NCBI GenBank assembly: GCA_013043165.1
Contig: JABDOQ010000052.1
Location: 1 to 64,000 of the forward strand
Source: Woeseiaceae bacterium
Lineage (GTDB): Bacteria > Pseudomonadota > Gammaproteobacteria > Steroidobacterales > Woeseiaceae
Length of the DNA stretch: 64,000 nt
Reading direction: 5' to 3'
In this document: piece after piece, positions 1 through 7,976 of the stretch
Layout of the letters: the number at the start of each line of letters is the position of its first letter
Numbering within the stretch: position 1 is the stretch's first letter
Program-made: the position numbers and the translations under genes
Notes under the pieces: model-generated
What the model was told of the DNA's origin: nothing
Seen by the model: only the letters and a program-made list of their open reading frames with translations
The model's database searches: none

Positions 1-513
1 CGTATACGCGATGATGAAGATAGCGCCGACAACGACACCGGTCTCGTATTTCATGCCGAGGAAGCTGCTGAATGCCTTACCCGAGGACACCATCTGGGCC
101 GTCACGTAGGTCGTGACCATTACGACAATAATGAGAACGGCAACGCCACGGATGAGGTGCCATTTGTCCGCGAACTTCGCGGCAAGAACGTCGGGCACTG
201 TGATCGAGTCAGTTTCGTCGCCAAGCTGTTTGAGTCGCCTCGAAATCAACCCCCACGACAGCGCGATACCGACGACCTCACCGACAACGACCCAGTAGGC
301 CTGCATCCCGACTGCATAGCCCATGCCGGACAGTCCGAGCAGCAACCAACCGCTCTCGCCGGTCGCGTTGGTGCTGAAAGCAACGACCCAAAACGGCAGT
401 TTCTTGTCCGCCAGGTAGAAACCCGCCAGCGTGTGCGTTTCGCGACGACTCCAGATCGCCAGCGCCACCAGCACGCCCATATAAGCAATCAGGACAATAA
501 CGGTCGTTGACAT
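1..513 (-). CDS. Sodium:solute symporter (SSS/PutP-like), N-terminal part
   Basis: The reverse strand reads open from an ATG at 513 to the window edge, giving about 171 residues with no stop, so the C-terminal two thirds lie outside. The protein opens with a membrane segment (MSTTVIVLIAYMGVLVALAI), followed by a short loop (SRRETHTLAGFYLADKKLP) and a segment with FSTNATGESGWLLLG. This is the arrangement of the first helices of sodium/proline and related sodium:solute symporters, which import small organic solutes using the sodium gradient. The phrase DSITVPDVLAAKF is also typical of the family. The substrate cannot be told from this part. The start lies just upstream of the pssA stop region on the same strand, so it could be the last or next-to-last gene of that transcript. 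Confidence 0.85.
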   Translation of the reverse strand, partial: MSTTVIVLIAYMGVLVALAIWSRRETHTLAGFYLADKKLPFWVVAFSTNATGESGWLLLGLSGMGYAVGMQAYWVVVGEVVGIALSWGLISRRLKQLGDETDSITVPDVLAAKFADKWHLIRGVAVLIIVVMVTTYVTAQMVSSGKAFSSFLGMKYETGVVVGAIFIIAYT

Positions 514-525
514 CGATACCGGGCT

Positions 526-1254
526 TCAGGCGTCGCGGGTGATGCGGCCCGCAATGATGCCAGCGATGAACAGGAAAATGGCCATCCCGAACAGGTACTC
601 GGGCCAGGACCGCGTTACACCGCAGTAGTAAATGCCGGCAATCGAGAGAATTTGAAATGCGTTAATGAACTTGCTCTTGCGCAGCTTCGCTTTCGGGAAG
701 CGCAGCCGCGAAATCATGAGTAACGCCAGCACGAACATCAGCACGGGCATGTATAAATGCAGCGGTAATGATGCGCCTATGTCCGGATAACGAATCAGTA
801 CAAGCACCACGGAAGAAACCATGGCGCCGCCTGCGGCCGTGATCGGTATACCGGTAAACCAGCCGGTGCTGGGCTGGTCGGACACCAGGTTGAAACGCGC
901 CAGTCGCATTGCGCCCGCAAGCACGAAAACCGAGGTGGCGACCATCAATACCCAGAACTGCCCGGTATCGTAATCAATACCGCCAAGTTGCAGTCCGGCA
1001 TTGAGCATCAGCACAGCGGGTGCCACGCCGAATGCAACAAGGTCTGCCATGGAGTCAAACTCGGCGCCGAAGCTCGATGTCGCTTTCAACAGTCTTGCCG
1101 ATGCGCCATCGAGCACGTCGAGCAATCCGCACCAGACGATAATCCATGCGGCGAGCTCGAGATCGCCTAGCTGCGTCGTGACAATGGATGCCACGCCCAG
1201 CAACAGACTCAGAGCGGTGAAGCTGTTTGGAATGCTGTAACGAAGAACACTCAA
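526..1254 (-). CDS. pssA: CDP-diacylglycerol--serine O-phosphatidyltransferase
   Basis: This 242-residue membrane protein carries the full CDP-alcohol phosphatidyltransferase signature. Asp46, Asp49-Gly50, Ala53-Arg54, Gly63, Asp67 and Asp71 fall in the D-x2-DG-x2-AR-x8-G-x3-D-x3-D pattern that binds the CDP group and metal. About seven hydrophobic segments follow. The opening (RYSIPNSFTALSLLLG) and the stretch FGAEFDSMADLVAFGVAPA are those of phosphatidylserine synthases. The enzyme condenses CDP-diacylglycerol with serine as the first step toward phosphatidylethanolamine. It is slightly short for the family. Phosphatidylcholine synthase or another CDP-alcohol transferase is less likely. The sodium symporter starts 12 bases after its stop on the same strand, suggesting cotranscription. 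Confidence 0.85.
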   Translation of the reverse strand: MSVLRYSIPNSFTALSLLLGVASIVTTQLGDLELAAWIIVWCGLLDVLDGASARLLKATSSFGAEFDSMADLVAFGVAPAVLMLNAGLQLGGIDYDTGQFWVLMVATSVFVLAGAMRLARFNLVSDQPSTGWFTGIPITAAGGAMVSSVVLVLIRYPDIGASLPLHLYMPVLMFVLALLMISRLRFPKAKLRKSKFINAFQILSIAGIYYCGVTRSWPEYLFGMAIFLFIAGIIAGRITRDA

Positions 1255-1382
1255 GGGCTTGTCAGACCTCTAATTATTATTGGCCCCTCATTCTGCACAC
1301 CGCGGCGCCCTTTATCCACTACGCTGAAGCCGACGCTCAGCCAGCCTGGCCGCGAATCGAAATCGTCCTGCGCATGCGACCA

Positions 1383-2918
1383 TTACTCCGCTACTTGTGC
1401 AGCAACCACCGTCACCGGGCAATTGGCGCCAGCCGTGTAAGGACCGAGCCCCGTATTGACGCTCGCGATTTGTCCGGGGGGTATTTGACCAAGAACATCG
1501 TGACGTACCTGTTGCTGTCGGCCAGTTTCATCCGCATATTGAACAACAACCTGCACGCCCGTTATCTGCACGGCTGTGTCATTCTTGACCGAAACGACGA
1601 GCTTGCCGTTCGCGTCCGGATCGCAGCGACGCAACACATAGGCGCCCGGATTCGTCGGCAGCTCCAGTCTCACGAGTTCCGTCGTTGCCGCCTTACCGTA
1701 GTCACCGCCCGCGCCGGCCACCACCTTGTAGTGTTTGATCGCTTCGGGCATGTTGCCGCGCGCTCGCGCGATACCACCCAGCGCGTAATGTGCCGGCGCC
1801 GTCGGCAATAGCTCTATGCTTTTTTCGAGGTCGACAACGGCGCCATCGGTTTGCCCGAGCTCATTCCTGGCAAGTCCCCGCTGCAGGTGATAATAGAAGA
1901 ACTCATTACGTCGCTCGACTGCCCGATCGTAATTGGTTATCGCCATGTCGTACTTGTCGGCGACCAGACGAACGTCGCCTCGCAACGCATGGAAATGCGC
2001 TTCATCGGGGAACAGGCCAAGCGCCTTGTTGGCGAGCGCGAGCGCTTCATCCGTCTTTTTCTCCGAGAGGGCCTTGCGACCCTCATCGTAAGCGTCATAA
2101 GCCGGCTTGGTCGCGCGTGTCTTCTGCATAGCACGTTGAAATTCCGCTTCTCCGGTCTTGCCGCCGGCGGGCAAGCTCATCGCCGTCTGCCGGTTCGCGT
2201 TCACCCGTTCTTGTGACGGCGGGTGACTCGCGAACAAGCCGCTCAGCCAGTCGGTTCTTCTTCCCTCACTCAGGCGCACAAACGTCTCTTGCAGCGAGAC
2301 GGCGCCCTTCGGATCGTAGCCGGCCTTTGACATGTACTGCATGCCGTAGAAGTCAGATTCGAGCTCCGCATCGCGGCCGTATTTCATGGTCACCAGCTGT
2401 GCGGCGAGACCCGCGCCGCCCACCGCCAGGTTGCCGTAATCGCTGTCGCTCGACGCGACAGCGGTCGCCAGCACCAGTCCCTGTAACACCATGCCGCGCG
2501 AGATCTGGCTGGCCGTATGCCGCGCAGCCGCATGCACCACCTCGTGTCCCAGGACAGCCGCCAGTTCCGCCTCTGATTCGAGCTCCGTCAACAAGCCGCG
2601 ATTGATCGCAATTTTGCCGCCCGGCAATGCCCATGCATTGGGCACCGAGTTATTCAGCACAACGAACTCGTATGGCAGTGGCACCTCGCTTTGCGCCGCA
2701 AGACGCGCGCCAACACCGTCAACGTACCGCGTCAGCTCCGGATCGATGTCGTACTCGCCGCCCTGTGACTGCTGCATCGGGGCATAGTTCTGCTGTCCCA
2801 TCTGAATTTCGGATGCCGTGCTGACGGTCATGAGCTGGCGCTTGCCGGTAACGGGATTGACCGCGCAGCCGGCCAAAAACGCAAAGCTGATAGCAAGCAA
2901 AATCGTGGATTTCCGCAT
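1383..2918 (-). CDS. M48-family metalloprotease lipoprotein with TPR repeats
   Basis: The protein has 511 residues from the chosen ATG, which follows AGAGGT at a good distance; a start 24 bases upstream lacks this. The N-terminus is a lipoprotein signal ending in FLAGC, so the protein should be lipidated in the envelope. A zinc-peptidase M48 domain contains the HEVVHAAARH motif (HExxH) and a downstream glutamate region (DAELESDFYGMQYM) that would supply the third ligand. TPR-like helices follow (DEALALANKALGLFPDEAHFHAL, read in parts) and then a C-terminal beta-rich region. The layout is that of BepA/YfgC-like periplasmic proteases, which check outer-membrane protein assembly. The extra C-terminal domain distinguishes it from E. 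coli BepA, so the specific role is inference. Confidence 0.85.
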   Translation of the reverse strand: MRKSTILLAISFAFLAGCAVNPVTGKRQLMTVSTASEIQMGQQNYAPMQQSQGGEYDIDPELTRYVDGVGARLAAQSEVPLPYEFVVLNNSVPNAWALPGGKIAINRGLLTELESEAELAAVLGHEVVHAAARHTASQISRGMVLQGLVLATAVASSDSDYGNLAVGGAGLAAQLVTMKYGRDAELESDFYGMQYMSKAGYDPKGAVSLQETFVRLSEGRRTDWLSGLFASHPPSQERVNANRQTAMSLPAGGKTGEAEFQRAMQKTRATKPAYDAYDEGRKALSEKKTDEALALANKALGLFPDEAHFHALRGDVRLVADKYDMAITNYDRAVERRNEFFYYHLQRGLARNELGQTDGAVVDLEKSIELLPTAPAHYALGGIARARGNMPEAIKHYKVVAGAGGDYGKAATTELVRLELPTNPGAYVLRRCDPDANGKLVVSVKNDTAVQITGVQVVVQYADETGRQQQVRHDVLGQIPPGQIASVNTGLGPYTAGANCPVTVVAAQVAE

Positions 2919-2937
2919 GGTCTTACCTCTACTTAAG

Positions 2938-2967
2938 TTCACTTGCCATTATACCGCCTGATATAAT
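2938..2967 (+). promoter_or_regulatory. Candidate extended -10 promoter for the kbp-like gene
   Basis: A perfect TATAAT lies at 2962-2967, preceded by TG one base upstream (an extended -10). A weak -35 (TTCACT) sits 18 bases before it. The AGGAG ribosome-binding site at 2998-3002 and the ATG at 3009 follow at normal distances. It lies in the divergent gap with the M48 gene. Confidence 0.6.
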
Positions 2968-3008
2968 CCGCGGGTTAGCAATAAGGCAGTCAATAACAGG
3001 AGAATAAA

Positions 3009-3458
3009 ATGGGATTGTTTGATTTTGTAAAAGATGTTGGCCGGCAGGTATTCAATACCGACTCCGAAGCGGCAGATAACATCAAGCAGCACCTCGAGAT
3101 AAAGACCAGTGGTCTAAGCAACCTCACGGTGGAATTTGACGACGGTGTCGCGACCATTTGCGGCGACTGTTCGAGCCAGGCGGTGCGCGACCAGGCGGTC
3201 CTTATAGCCGGGAATATCAAGGGTGTGGAAAAGGTCGTCGCGGATGATCTCAAAGCGCCGCCACCGAAGGCAGAAGAGCCGGAAGAGAAAGCCGAGTTTT
3301 ACGAAATCGTCAGCGGCGACACGCTCGGCGGAATCGCAAAGAAATACTACGGTAGTGCCGGGAAATACATGAAAATATTCGAGGCGAATAAAGACATCAT
3401 TTCTGATCCCAACAAGATCTACCCTGGTCAGAAAATACGTATCCCGCTCGATAAATAA
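3009..3458 (+). CDS. kbp: BON-LysM protein, potassium-binding Kbp (YgaU) family
   Basis: The protein has 149 residues, exactly the length of E. coli Kbp/YgaU, and starts with the same MGLFxFVKD opening. A BON domain covers roughly residues 25-88 and ends in the pattern GNIKGVEKVVADD. A LysM domain covers roughly 97-147 (FYEIVSGDTLGGIAKKYYG, and KIYPGQKIRIPL at the end). E. coli Kbp is a cytoplasmic potassium sensor that changes shape on binding K+. No signal peptide is present, which agrees with a cytoplasmic place despite the LysM fold. It is followed 18 bases later by the DUF937 gene on the same strand. That both are transcribed from the promoter at 2938-2967 is inferred. Confidence 0.85.
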   Translation: MGLFDFVKDVGRQVFNTDSEAADNIKQHLEIKTSGLSNLTVEFDDGVATICGDCSSQAVRDQAVLIAGNIKGVEKVVADDLKAPPPKAEEPEEKAEFYEIVSGDTLGGIAKKYYGSAGKYMKIFEANKDIISDPNKIYPGQKIRIPLDK

Positions 3459-3476
3459 GAAGATCAAGGACAAATC

Positions 3477-4019
3477 ATGAACCTGATGGATTTACTGAAA
3501 GCCAGCGGCGGCGGTAACAGCGTCGGTCAGCTGGCAAAGACGGTCGGACTCGGATCGGCGGATACGTCGAAACTCGTCGAGGCGCTTGCGCCTGCGCTCA
3601 TGCGAGGCATGCAAAAGAACACGGCAGACGATTCAGGCCTGGCGGGATTGCGCAGTGCGCTGCAGACAGGTGGACACGATCGTTATATCGACAACCCGGA
3701 GTTGTTGGCGTCCGAAGCAACGCGCAACGATGGCAATAATATTCTCGGTCACATCTTCGGCAGCAAGGACGTCAGCCGCAATGTGGCCGCCGTCGCCGCC
3801 AAAGATACGGGTATCGATGCCAGCCTGATCAAGAAAGCATTACCACTGCTCGCCACCCTCGCGATGGGGGCAATGAGCAAAAAAACCTCGGCCGGTCGAG
3901 ACATTGGCTCGTCGGCCGCATCGGGTGGACTGGGTCCTCTCGGTGACCTGCTCGGCATGGGCAGCAAATCCGGCGGCGGCCTCGACGATATCCTCGGCAT
4001 GGCGCGGAAGTTCTTCTGA
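3477..4019 (+). CDS. DUF937 (YidB-like) protein
   Basis: This 180-residue protein has a glycine- and alanine-rich sequence with helical segments. The opening (MNLMDLLKASGGGNSVGQLA) and the pattern LASEATRNDGNNILGHIFGS are those of the DUF937 family, which includes E. coli YidB. The C-terminal 40 residues are low-complexity glycine/serine (LGDLLGMGSKSGGGLDDILG). The family has no settled biochemical function. The ATG follows AAGGACAAATC. The gene is the last of a two-gene transcript with kbp, ended by the hairpin at 4062-4087. Confidence 0.75.
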   Translation: MNLMDLLKASGGGNSVGQLAKTVGLGSADTSKLVEALAPALMRGMQKNTADDSGLAGLRSALQTGGHDRYIDNPELLASEATRNDGNNILGHIFGSKDVSRNVAAVAAKDTGIDASLIKKALPLLATLAMGAMSKKTSAGRDIGSSAASGGLGPLGDLLGMGSKSGGGLDDILGMARKFF

Positions 4020-4061
4020 CCGCCCGGTCGACCGGCAACCCGTTCTGCCGCAACACGAATT

Positions 4062-4087
4062 GGCCGACCTTGCGTCGGCCATTTTTA
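4062..4087 (+). terminator. Rho-independent terminator after the kbp-DUF937 pair
   Basis: GGCCGAC (4062-4068) pairs with GTCGGCC (4074-4080) around a five-base loop and is followed at once by ATTTTTAT. This is a textbook intrinsic terminator for the plus strand. It overlaps the 3' end of the convergent permease by two to three bases. Confidence 0.85.
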
Positions 4088-5446
4088 TGGGGCCACGGAC
4101 CGCCCGGATGTGAATATCATCATTAGCACGCCGACCAGCCACCAACCACCGACAATGAACCATTCATACGGCCAGATGAGTGCCGCGGGACTGAAGGGCA
4201 TGAACAACAGTCCAATCGAAAAAGACAATACAAACGCAGCGATACCCGTCGTGCGCCAGTAGCGCACCCGATACGGGCGCACCATGTCCGGCTCGCGATA
4301 ACGCAAGACGAGGAATGACAGAGCGACGAACGCATAGGCAATGACGACCCCGAAGCTGCCGGCATCGACGAGCCATACCAGCGTTTGTCGGCCGAAAAAC
4401 GGCGCCAACATGGATAACGCGCCGATCAGAATTACGGCGCGATGCGGCGTGTTGAAACGTGGATGCAGCGCACCCAGCGCAGTGGGCAGCTGGCCCGCGT
4501 GCGCCAGTGCATACACCGCCCGACTTGCGCCGATGAGAAACGCGTTCCAGCTCGTTAATATTCCGCCAATACCGCCAAGGATGAGCAGCTTGCCTCCCCA
4601 GTGCGTCCCGGTGAGTGCAGCTGTCGCGTCGGCCGTCGGCAGCGCCGCGGCCGCCCGTTCATCCGCGGTCAGTCCCATCGACACGCCCCAGATAATCAGC
4701 ATGTACCAAGCAATGGCCATGGCAATCGACACCATGAGTAATTTCCCGATGACCTCGAACGGAAGATCAATTTCCTCGGCCGATTGCGGAATGACGTCGA
4801 AACCCACCATCATCGTCGGCACTATGACGAGCACGCCGAGAACGCCTTTGTAACCGTCGGTGAATAATGGCTGCATATTGGCGGACTGGCCGGACAGCAG
4901 TGCACCCGACATCAATGTAATACCTGCCAGCAGTATGAGCGTCGTGACAAGCATTTGGACGCGCGCGGCCGTGCGAATCCCAATAACGTTGATTACCGTC
5001 ATCACTATCGCAGCGGCAACGCCAGCGGCTACCCACGTCGCGTTCACGTCCCAGCCTGCAACCGTCCAGAGGTAGCCCTTGCTGAAGTTCGGCGCCAGGT
5101 ACTCGATGACGGTCGGAAACGCGACGGCCTCGAACGTCACCACCGACACATAGGCCAGTAGAATGGCCCAGGTGCAAAGAAAGGATGCGTTTCTGCCCAA
5201 CGCACGATACGAATAAACGTGCTCACCGCCAGCCTGTGGCATCGCAGCGGCAAGTTCCGCGTAGGTATAACCGACGAGTATGACCGTAATGCCGCCGACG
5301 ACGAAAGCGACCATTGCACCCAGGCTGCCAGCTTCGTTGATCCAACCCCCGGTTAATGCAACCCAGCTCCAGCCAATCATCGCGCCGAACGCGAGCGTCA
5401 GGACCTCCTTGCGCTGGATGACTCGAATGAAATGACCTTGCGCCAT
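4085..5446 (-). CDS. APC-superfamily amino acid permease
   Basis: This 453-residue protein has about twelve hydrophobic segments. The first helix contains GAMIGWSWVALTGGW, matching the unwound glycine-rich TM1 of amino acid/polyamine/organocation transporters. The second carries VGGITVILVGYTYAELAAAM, with the conserved YAELA of the family. PQAGGEHVYSYRALG follows, another typical APC phrase. It probably imports an amino acid or related amine across the inner membrane by proton or sodium symport; the substrate is not predictable. No strong Shine-Dalgarno precedes the ATG. It is divergent from the Na/Pi cotransporter with only 46 bases between the two starts. Confidence 0.85.
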   Translation of the reverse strand: MAQGHFIRVIQRKEVLTLAFGAMIGWSWVALTGGWINEAGSLGAMVAFVVGGITVILVGYTYAELAAAMPQAGGEHVYSYRALGRNASFLCTWAILLAYVSVVTFEAVAFPTVIEYLAPNFSKGYLWTVAGWDVNATWVAAGVAAAIVMTVINVIGIRTAARVQMLVTTLILLAGITLMSGALLSGQSANMQPLFTDGYKGVLGVLVIVPTMMVGFDVIPQSAEEIDLPFEVIGKLLMVSIAMAIAWYMLIIWGVSMGLTADERAAAALPTADATAALTGTHWGGKLLILGGIGGILTSWNAFLIGASRAVYALAHAGQLPTALGALHPRFNTPHRAVILIGALSMLAPFFGRQTLVWLVDAGSFGVVIAYAFVALSFLVLRYREPDMVRPYRVRYWRTTGIAAFVLSFSIGLLFMPFSPAALIWPYEWFIVGGWWLVGVLMMIFTSGRSVAP

Positions 5447-5455
5447 TATTTATTG

Positions 5456-5493
5456 TTGTCTGACGAGTGATGGGGATGACTATACTCTGCCTG
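5456..5493 (+). promoter_or_regulatory. Candidate promoter giving a leaderless mRNA for the Na/Pi cotransporter
   Basis: TATACT at 5481-5486 resembles a -10 box and stands six bases before the GTG start at 5493, so transcription would begin at or very near the start codon. No Shine-Dalgarno sequence lies between them. A weak TTGTCT at 5456-5461 is 19 bases upstream, longer than ideal. Confidence 0.35.
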
Positions 5494-7178
5494 TGAGCGA
5501 GGAACTCGATCTCTGGAGACTGGCGGCAGGCCTCGGCCTGTTCCTGTTCGGCATGCATCAGTTGGAACGTGCGCTGACCCAGCTTGCCGGGCGCCCATTC
5601 AAGAAATTTTTACGTCAGTACACGGCGAAACCGCTGCGGGGCGTGCTGGCGGGGGCCATTACGACGGCTGCATTACAAAGCAGCTCGGTTGTCAGCCTGA
5701 TCGTCCTCGCATTTGTCGGCACGGGCATTATTTCGCTTGCCAGTGCCCTGGGCATCGTTTTCGGCTCCAACCTCGGGACGACAATGACGGGCTGGATCGT
5801 CGCGACGATCGGTTTCAAACTCGACATTGAAGCGCTCGCATTGCCGCTCGTGACCCTGGGCGGATTCGGTGTCGTCTGGTCCGCCGCCGGCACACGACGA
5901 GCCGGCGCAAGTCATTTCATCGTCGGACTCGGCCTGATGCTCATGGGTCTTGAGTTCATGAAGTCCGGTGCGCTGGTTGCGACGGCAATGTTCGATCCGA
6001 GCGCGCTTGCGGGTTATCCGCTGATCATATTCCTGCTGGCCGGACTGCTGCTCACGGCCATTATCCAGTCCAGCTCTGCAACGATCATGATTACCCTCAG
6101 CGCCTTGTACGCGGGCGCCATCCCATTGGAGGCGGCGGCTGCAATCGCTATCGGCGCCGACCTTGGCACTACGGTCACGGCGCTACTGGGAGCGCTGGCC
6201 GGTTCGGCCGCGAAGAAACGGGTCGCCGCAGCTGTGGTGTTGTTCAATGTGGTCGCTGACACGATCGCGTTCTTGAGCCTGGTTCCGCTGCTTAATCTCA
6301 TTACGAAGACAGCGGGTATCTCCGATCCACTGTTTGCGCTGGTCGCATTTCATAGCCTCTTTAACCTGATCGGCATCGTGATCTTCCTGCCCACTATTCC
6401 GCTACTCAGTAAATGGCTTGACGGTCGGTTCCGAGATGATGAAACGCCACTGTTAAGACATATAAAAGCGACTGACACCGCCGTTGCCGAAGCCGCCCTC
6501 GAAAATATCACGCGTGAAACATTGCGCTTGATCGATCAGGCCGCCGCGTTGAACCAGGTAACGCTGGACCTGCCGCCGGACCATACCTTTTACGACAGCA
6601 AGGACGATCGCAAAGGCGTCTGCATTTTCTCGCCCGAAATTGACTACGAGCGCTGTTATGCAGAGATCAAGCAACTCGAAGGAGAGATACTCCGGCACGC
6701 GCTCGCACTGCAAGGCAGGCCACTCGAGGCTGACGAGGCTGAACGTCTAAGCCAGATTATTCCGTCGATCCGCAATGCGGTGCAGGCCGCCAAGAGCATG
6801 AAAGACATTTACGCGGACCTCGAGCTATTCCGCGGTTCGGTTAACGACCGCTTCAATGCGTACTTCGGTCAGTTTCGCGAAGCGGCGCGCGAATTTTACG
6901 AGGCTCTCGATTCCTTGCGCAACTCGGACGTTCCTGCGATGCGCTTCGAGTCGCTTGTTGACATCAAGAAAAAGTCCGAAGACCTGCACAACCGCATGCG
7001 TCACCGTATCTACAACGAAGTATCGCGCGGCGAGCTTAGCGAGGTCGAAATATCGACATTGTTAAACGTAAACAGGGAACTCCTGGTCGCCAATCAGAGT
7101 CTCGCCTCAGCCCTGGCCGACGCCTTGCTGAATATGGAATCGTCGAGGGACTTCGCGAGTCTGCCGACGGCAAGATAG
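5493..7178 (+). CDS. Na/Pi cotransporter family protein with PhoU-like tail
   Basis: The 561-residue protein starts at GTG. Its membrane half, to about residue 310, contains two inverted repeats, each with a QSSS motif (TTAALQSSSVVSLIVLAF and LTAIIQSSSATIMITLSA). This is the signature of NptA/YjbB-type sodium-phosphate cotransporters. The cytoplasmic half from about residue 330 is helical and resembles PhoU (for example QLEGEILRHALALQGRPLEA). The family moves phosphate across the inner membrane; E. coli YjbB mainly exports it. There is no Shine-Dalgarno before the start, and a -10-like box sits six bases upstream. The first hemerythrin gene follows on the same strand. Confidence 0.88.
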   Translation: MSEELDLWRLAAGLGLFLFGMHQLERALTQLAGRPFKKFLRQYTAKPLRGVLAGAITTAALQSSSVVSLIVLAFVGTGIISLASALGIVFGSNLGTTMTGWIVATIGFKLDIEALALPLVTLGGFGVVWSAAGTRRAGASHFIVGLGLMLMGLEFMKSGALVATAMFDPSALAGYPLIIFLLAGLLLTAIIQSSSATIMITLSALYAGAIPLEAAAAIAIGADLGTTVTALLGALAGSAAKKRVAAAVVLFNVVADTIAFLSLVPLLNLITKTAGISDPLFALVAFHSLFNLIGIVIFLPTIPLLSKWLDGRFRDDETPLLRHIKATDTAVAEAALENITRETLRLIDQAAALNQVTLDLPPDHTFYDSKDDRKGVCIFSPEIDYERCYAEIKQLEGEILRHALALQGRPLEADEAERLSQIIPSIRNAVQAAKSMKDIYADLELFRGSVNDRFNAYFGQFREAAREFYEALDSLRNSDVPAMRFESLVDIKKKSEDLHNRMRHRIYNEVSRGELSEVEISTLLNVNRELLVANQSLASALADALLNMESSRDFASLPTAR

Positions 7179-7186
7179 CCGCCGAC

Positions 7187-7236
7187 CGTAGGTGATAATC
7201 CGAATGGAACAGCGTACAAGGCCCGGCCACAATGGC
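7187..7236 (+). repeat. Leader copy 1 upstream of the first hemerythrin gene
   Basis: The stretch beginning CGTAGGTGATAATCCGAATG closely matches the one at 7901-7947 (CGTAGGGGATAATCCCGATA). Both then contain AGCG, a CAAGGCCC/CAGGTCCC block and CCACAATGG/CCAAAATGG. The shared GATAAT could be a -10 element. The match shows that the duplication giving the two hemerythrin genes included their upstream DNA. Confidence 0.6.
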
Positions 7237-7261
7237 TCCAACAGGATTCACGGGAGGCAAT

Positions 7262-7819
7262 ATGCAGACTGAAGCCAGAGCGCTGATGCGTGAACTGCGT
7301 GAGGACCATCGCAATATGGCGACGATTCTCGACATGCTCGAAGGTGTCGTAGAACAAGCCTCGGCGGGAAAGGATCCCGACTTTGAGTTGTTTGCCGAAA
7401 TCATGCGCTACGTCACCGTCTATCCCGATGCCGTGCATCATCCGAAAGAGGATGTCGTGTACGAACAATTGCGAATCAAGCGCCCGGATCTGGCGAAGGG
7501 CCTTGAGGACGTTCCCATCGACCATGACGAAATTGCGGCACTTGGATCGGCCCTGCGCGACGACGTCGAAGCCATCAACGCCGGCGCCGCCGTGCGGCGA
7601 GAAAAGTTGATCGCCGACACAATGAGCTACGTGGACCGCTTGCGATCGCATATGGCCTGGGAAGAGAGAGACCTGTTCCAACGTATTGACTCGATGCTAT
7701 TCGCCGAATCTCAGGATATTGACGTCTCCGAATTCGAGCACATCAAGGACCCGGTTTTCGAGCTGGAAATTGAGGCCGGTTTTCGGCGCCTGTTATCGAG
7801 CCTCAAGGCCGCAACCTAG
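7262..7819 (+). CDS. Hemerythrin-domain protein (copy 1)
   Basis: This 185-residue protein starts at the ATG after GGGAGG; an ATG 30 bases upstream lacks such a site. It is a four-helix hemerythrin/HHE-type protein. Iron-ligand candidates are visible in order: His in LREDHRNMATIL, the pair in DAVHHPKEDVVYEQL, His in PIDHDEIAAL and His in RSHMAWEERDLF. Hemerythrin proteins bind a di-iron centre and handle oxygen, nitric oxide or redox stress, usually in the cytoplasm; no signal or membrane segment is seen here. It is the first of two tandem paralogues. Confidence 0.85.
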   Translation: MQTEARALMRELREDHRNMATILDMLEGVVEQASAGKDPDFELFAEIMRYVTVYPDAVHHPKEDVVYEQLRIKRPDLAKGLEDVPIDHDEIAALGSALRDDVEAINAGAAVRREKLIADTMSYVDRLRSHMAWEERDLFQRIDSMLFAESQDIDVSEFEHIKDPVFELEIEAGFRRLLSSLKAAT

Positions 7820-7879
7820 AAATATACGGCAACCGGAGCAAGCAGAGCCTCATTTGCACCCCCGCTGATTCATGGTTGT

Positions 7880-7897
7880 CCCTGCTGAAAAGCAGGG
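7880..7897 (+). other. Hairpin with GAAA tetraloop between the hemerythrin genes
   Basis: CCCTGCT (7880-7886) pairs perfectly with AGCAGGG (7891-7897) around a GAAA loop, a stable GNRA-type tetraloop. No run of T follows, so it is not a standard intrinsic terminator. It may attenuate or stabilise the message between the two genes. Confidence 0.4.
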
Positions 7898-7900
7898 CAT

Positions 7901-7947
7901 CGTAGGGGATAATCCCGATAGATCAAAGCGCAGGTCCCAGCCAAAAT
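7901..7947 (+). repeat. Leader copy 2 upstream of the second hemerythrin gene
   Basis: This is the partner of the stretch at 7187-7236, sharing the CGTAGGxGATAATCC core and the later CAGGTCCC-AGCC-AAAATGG block. It lies 30 to 76 bases before the second gene's ATG. Confidence 0.6.
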
Positions 7948-7976
7948 GGGTGGGAATGTGATCCTGGAGAGACGAT

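Noticed and set aside
1227-1811. Plus-strand 194-residue frame between pssA and the M48 gene
   Set aside because: Mostly antisense to the M48 C-terminus, no start site and no protein-like composition.
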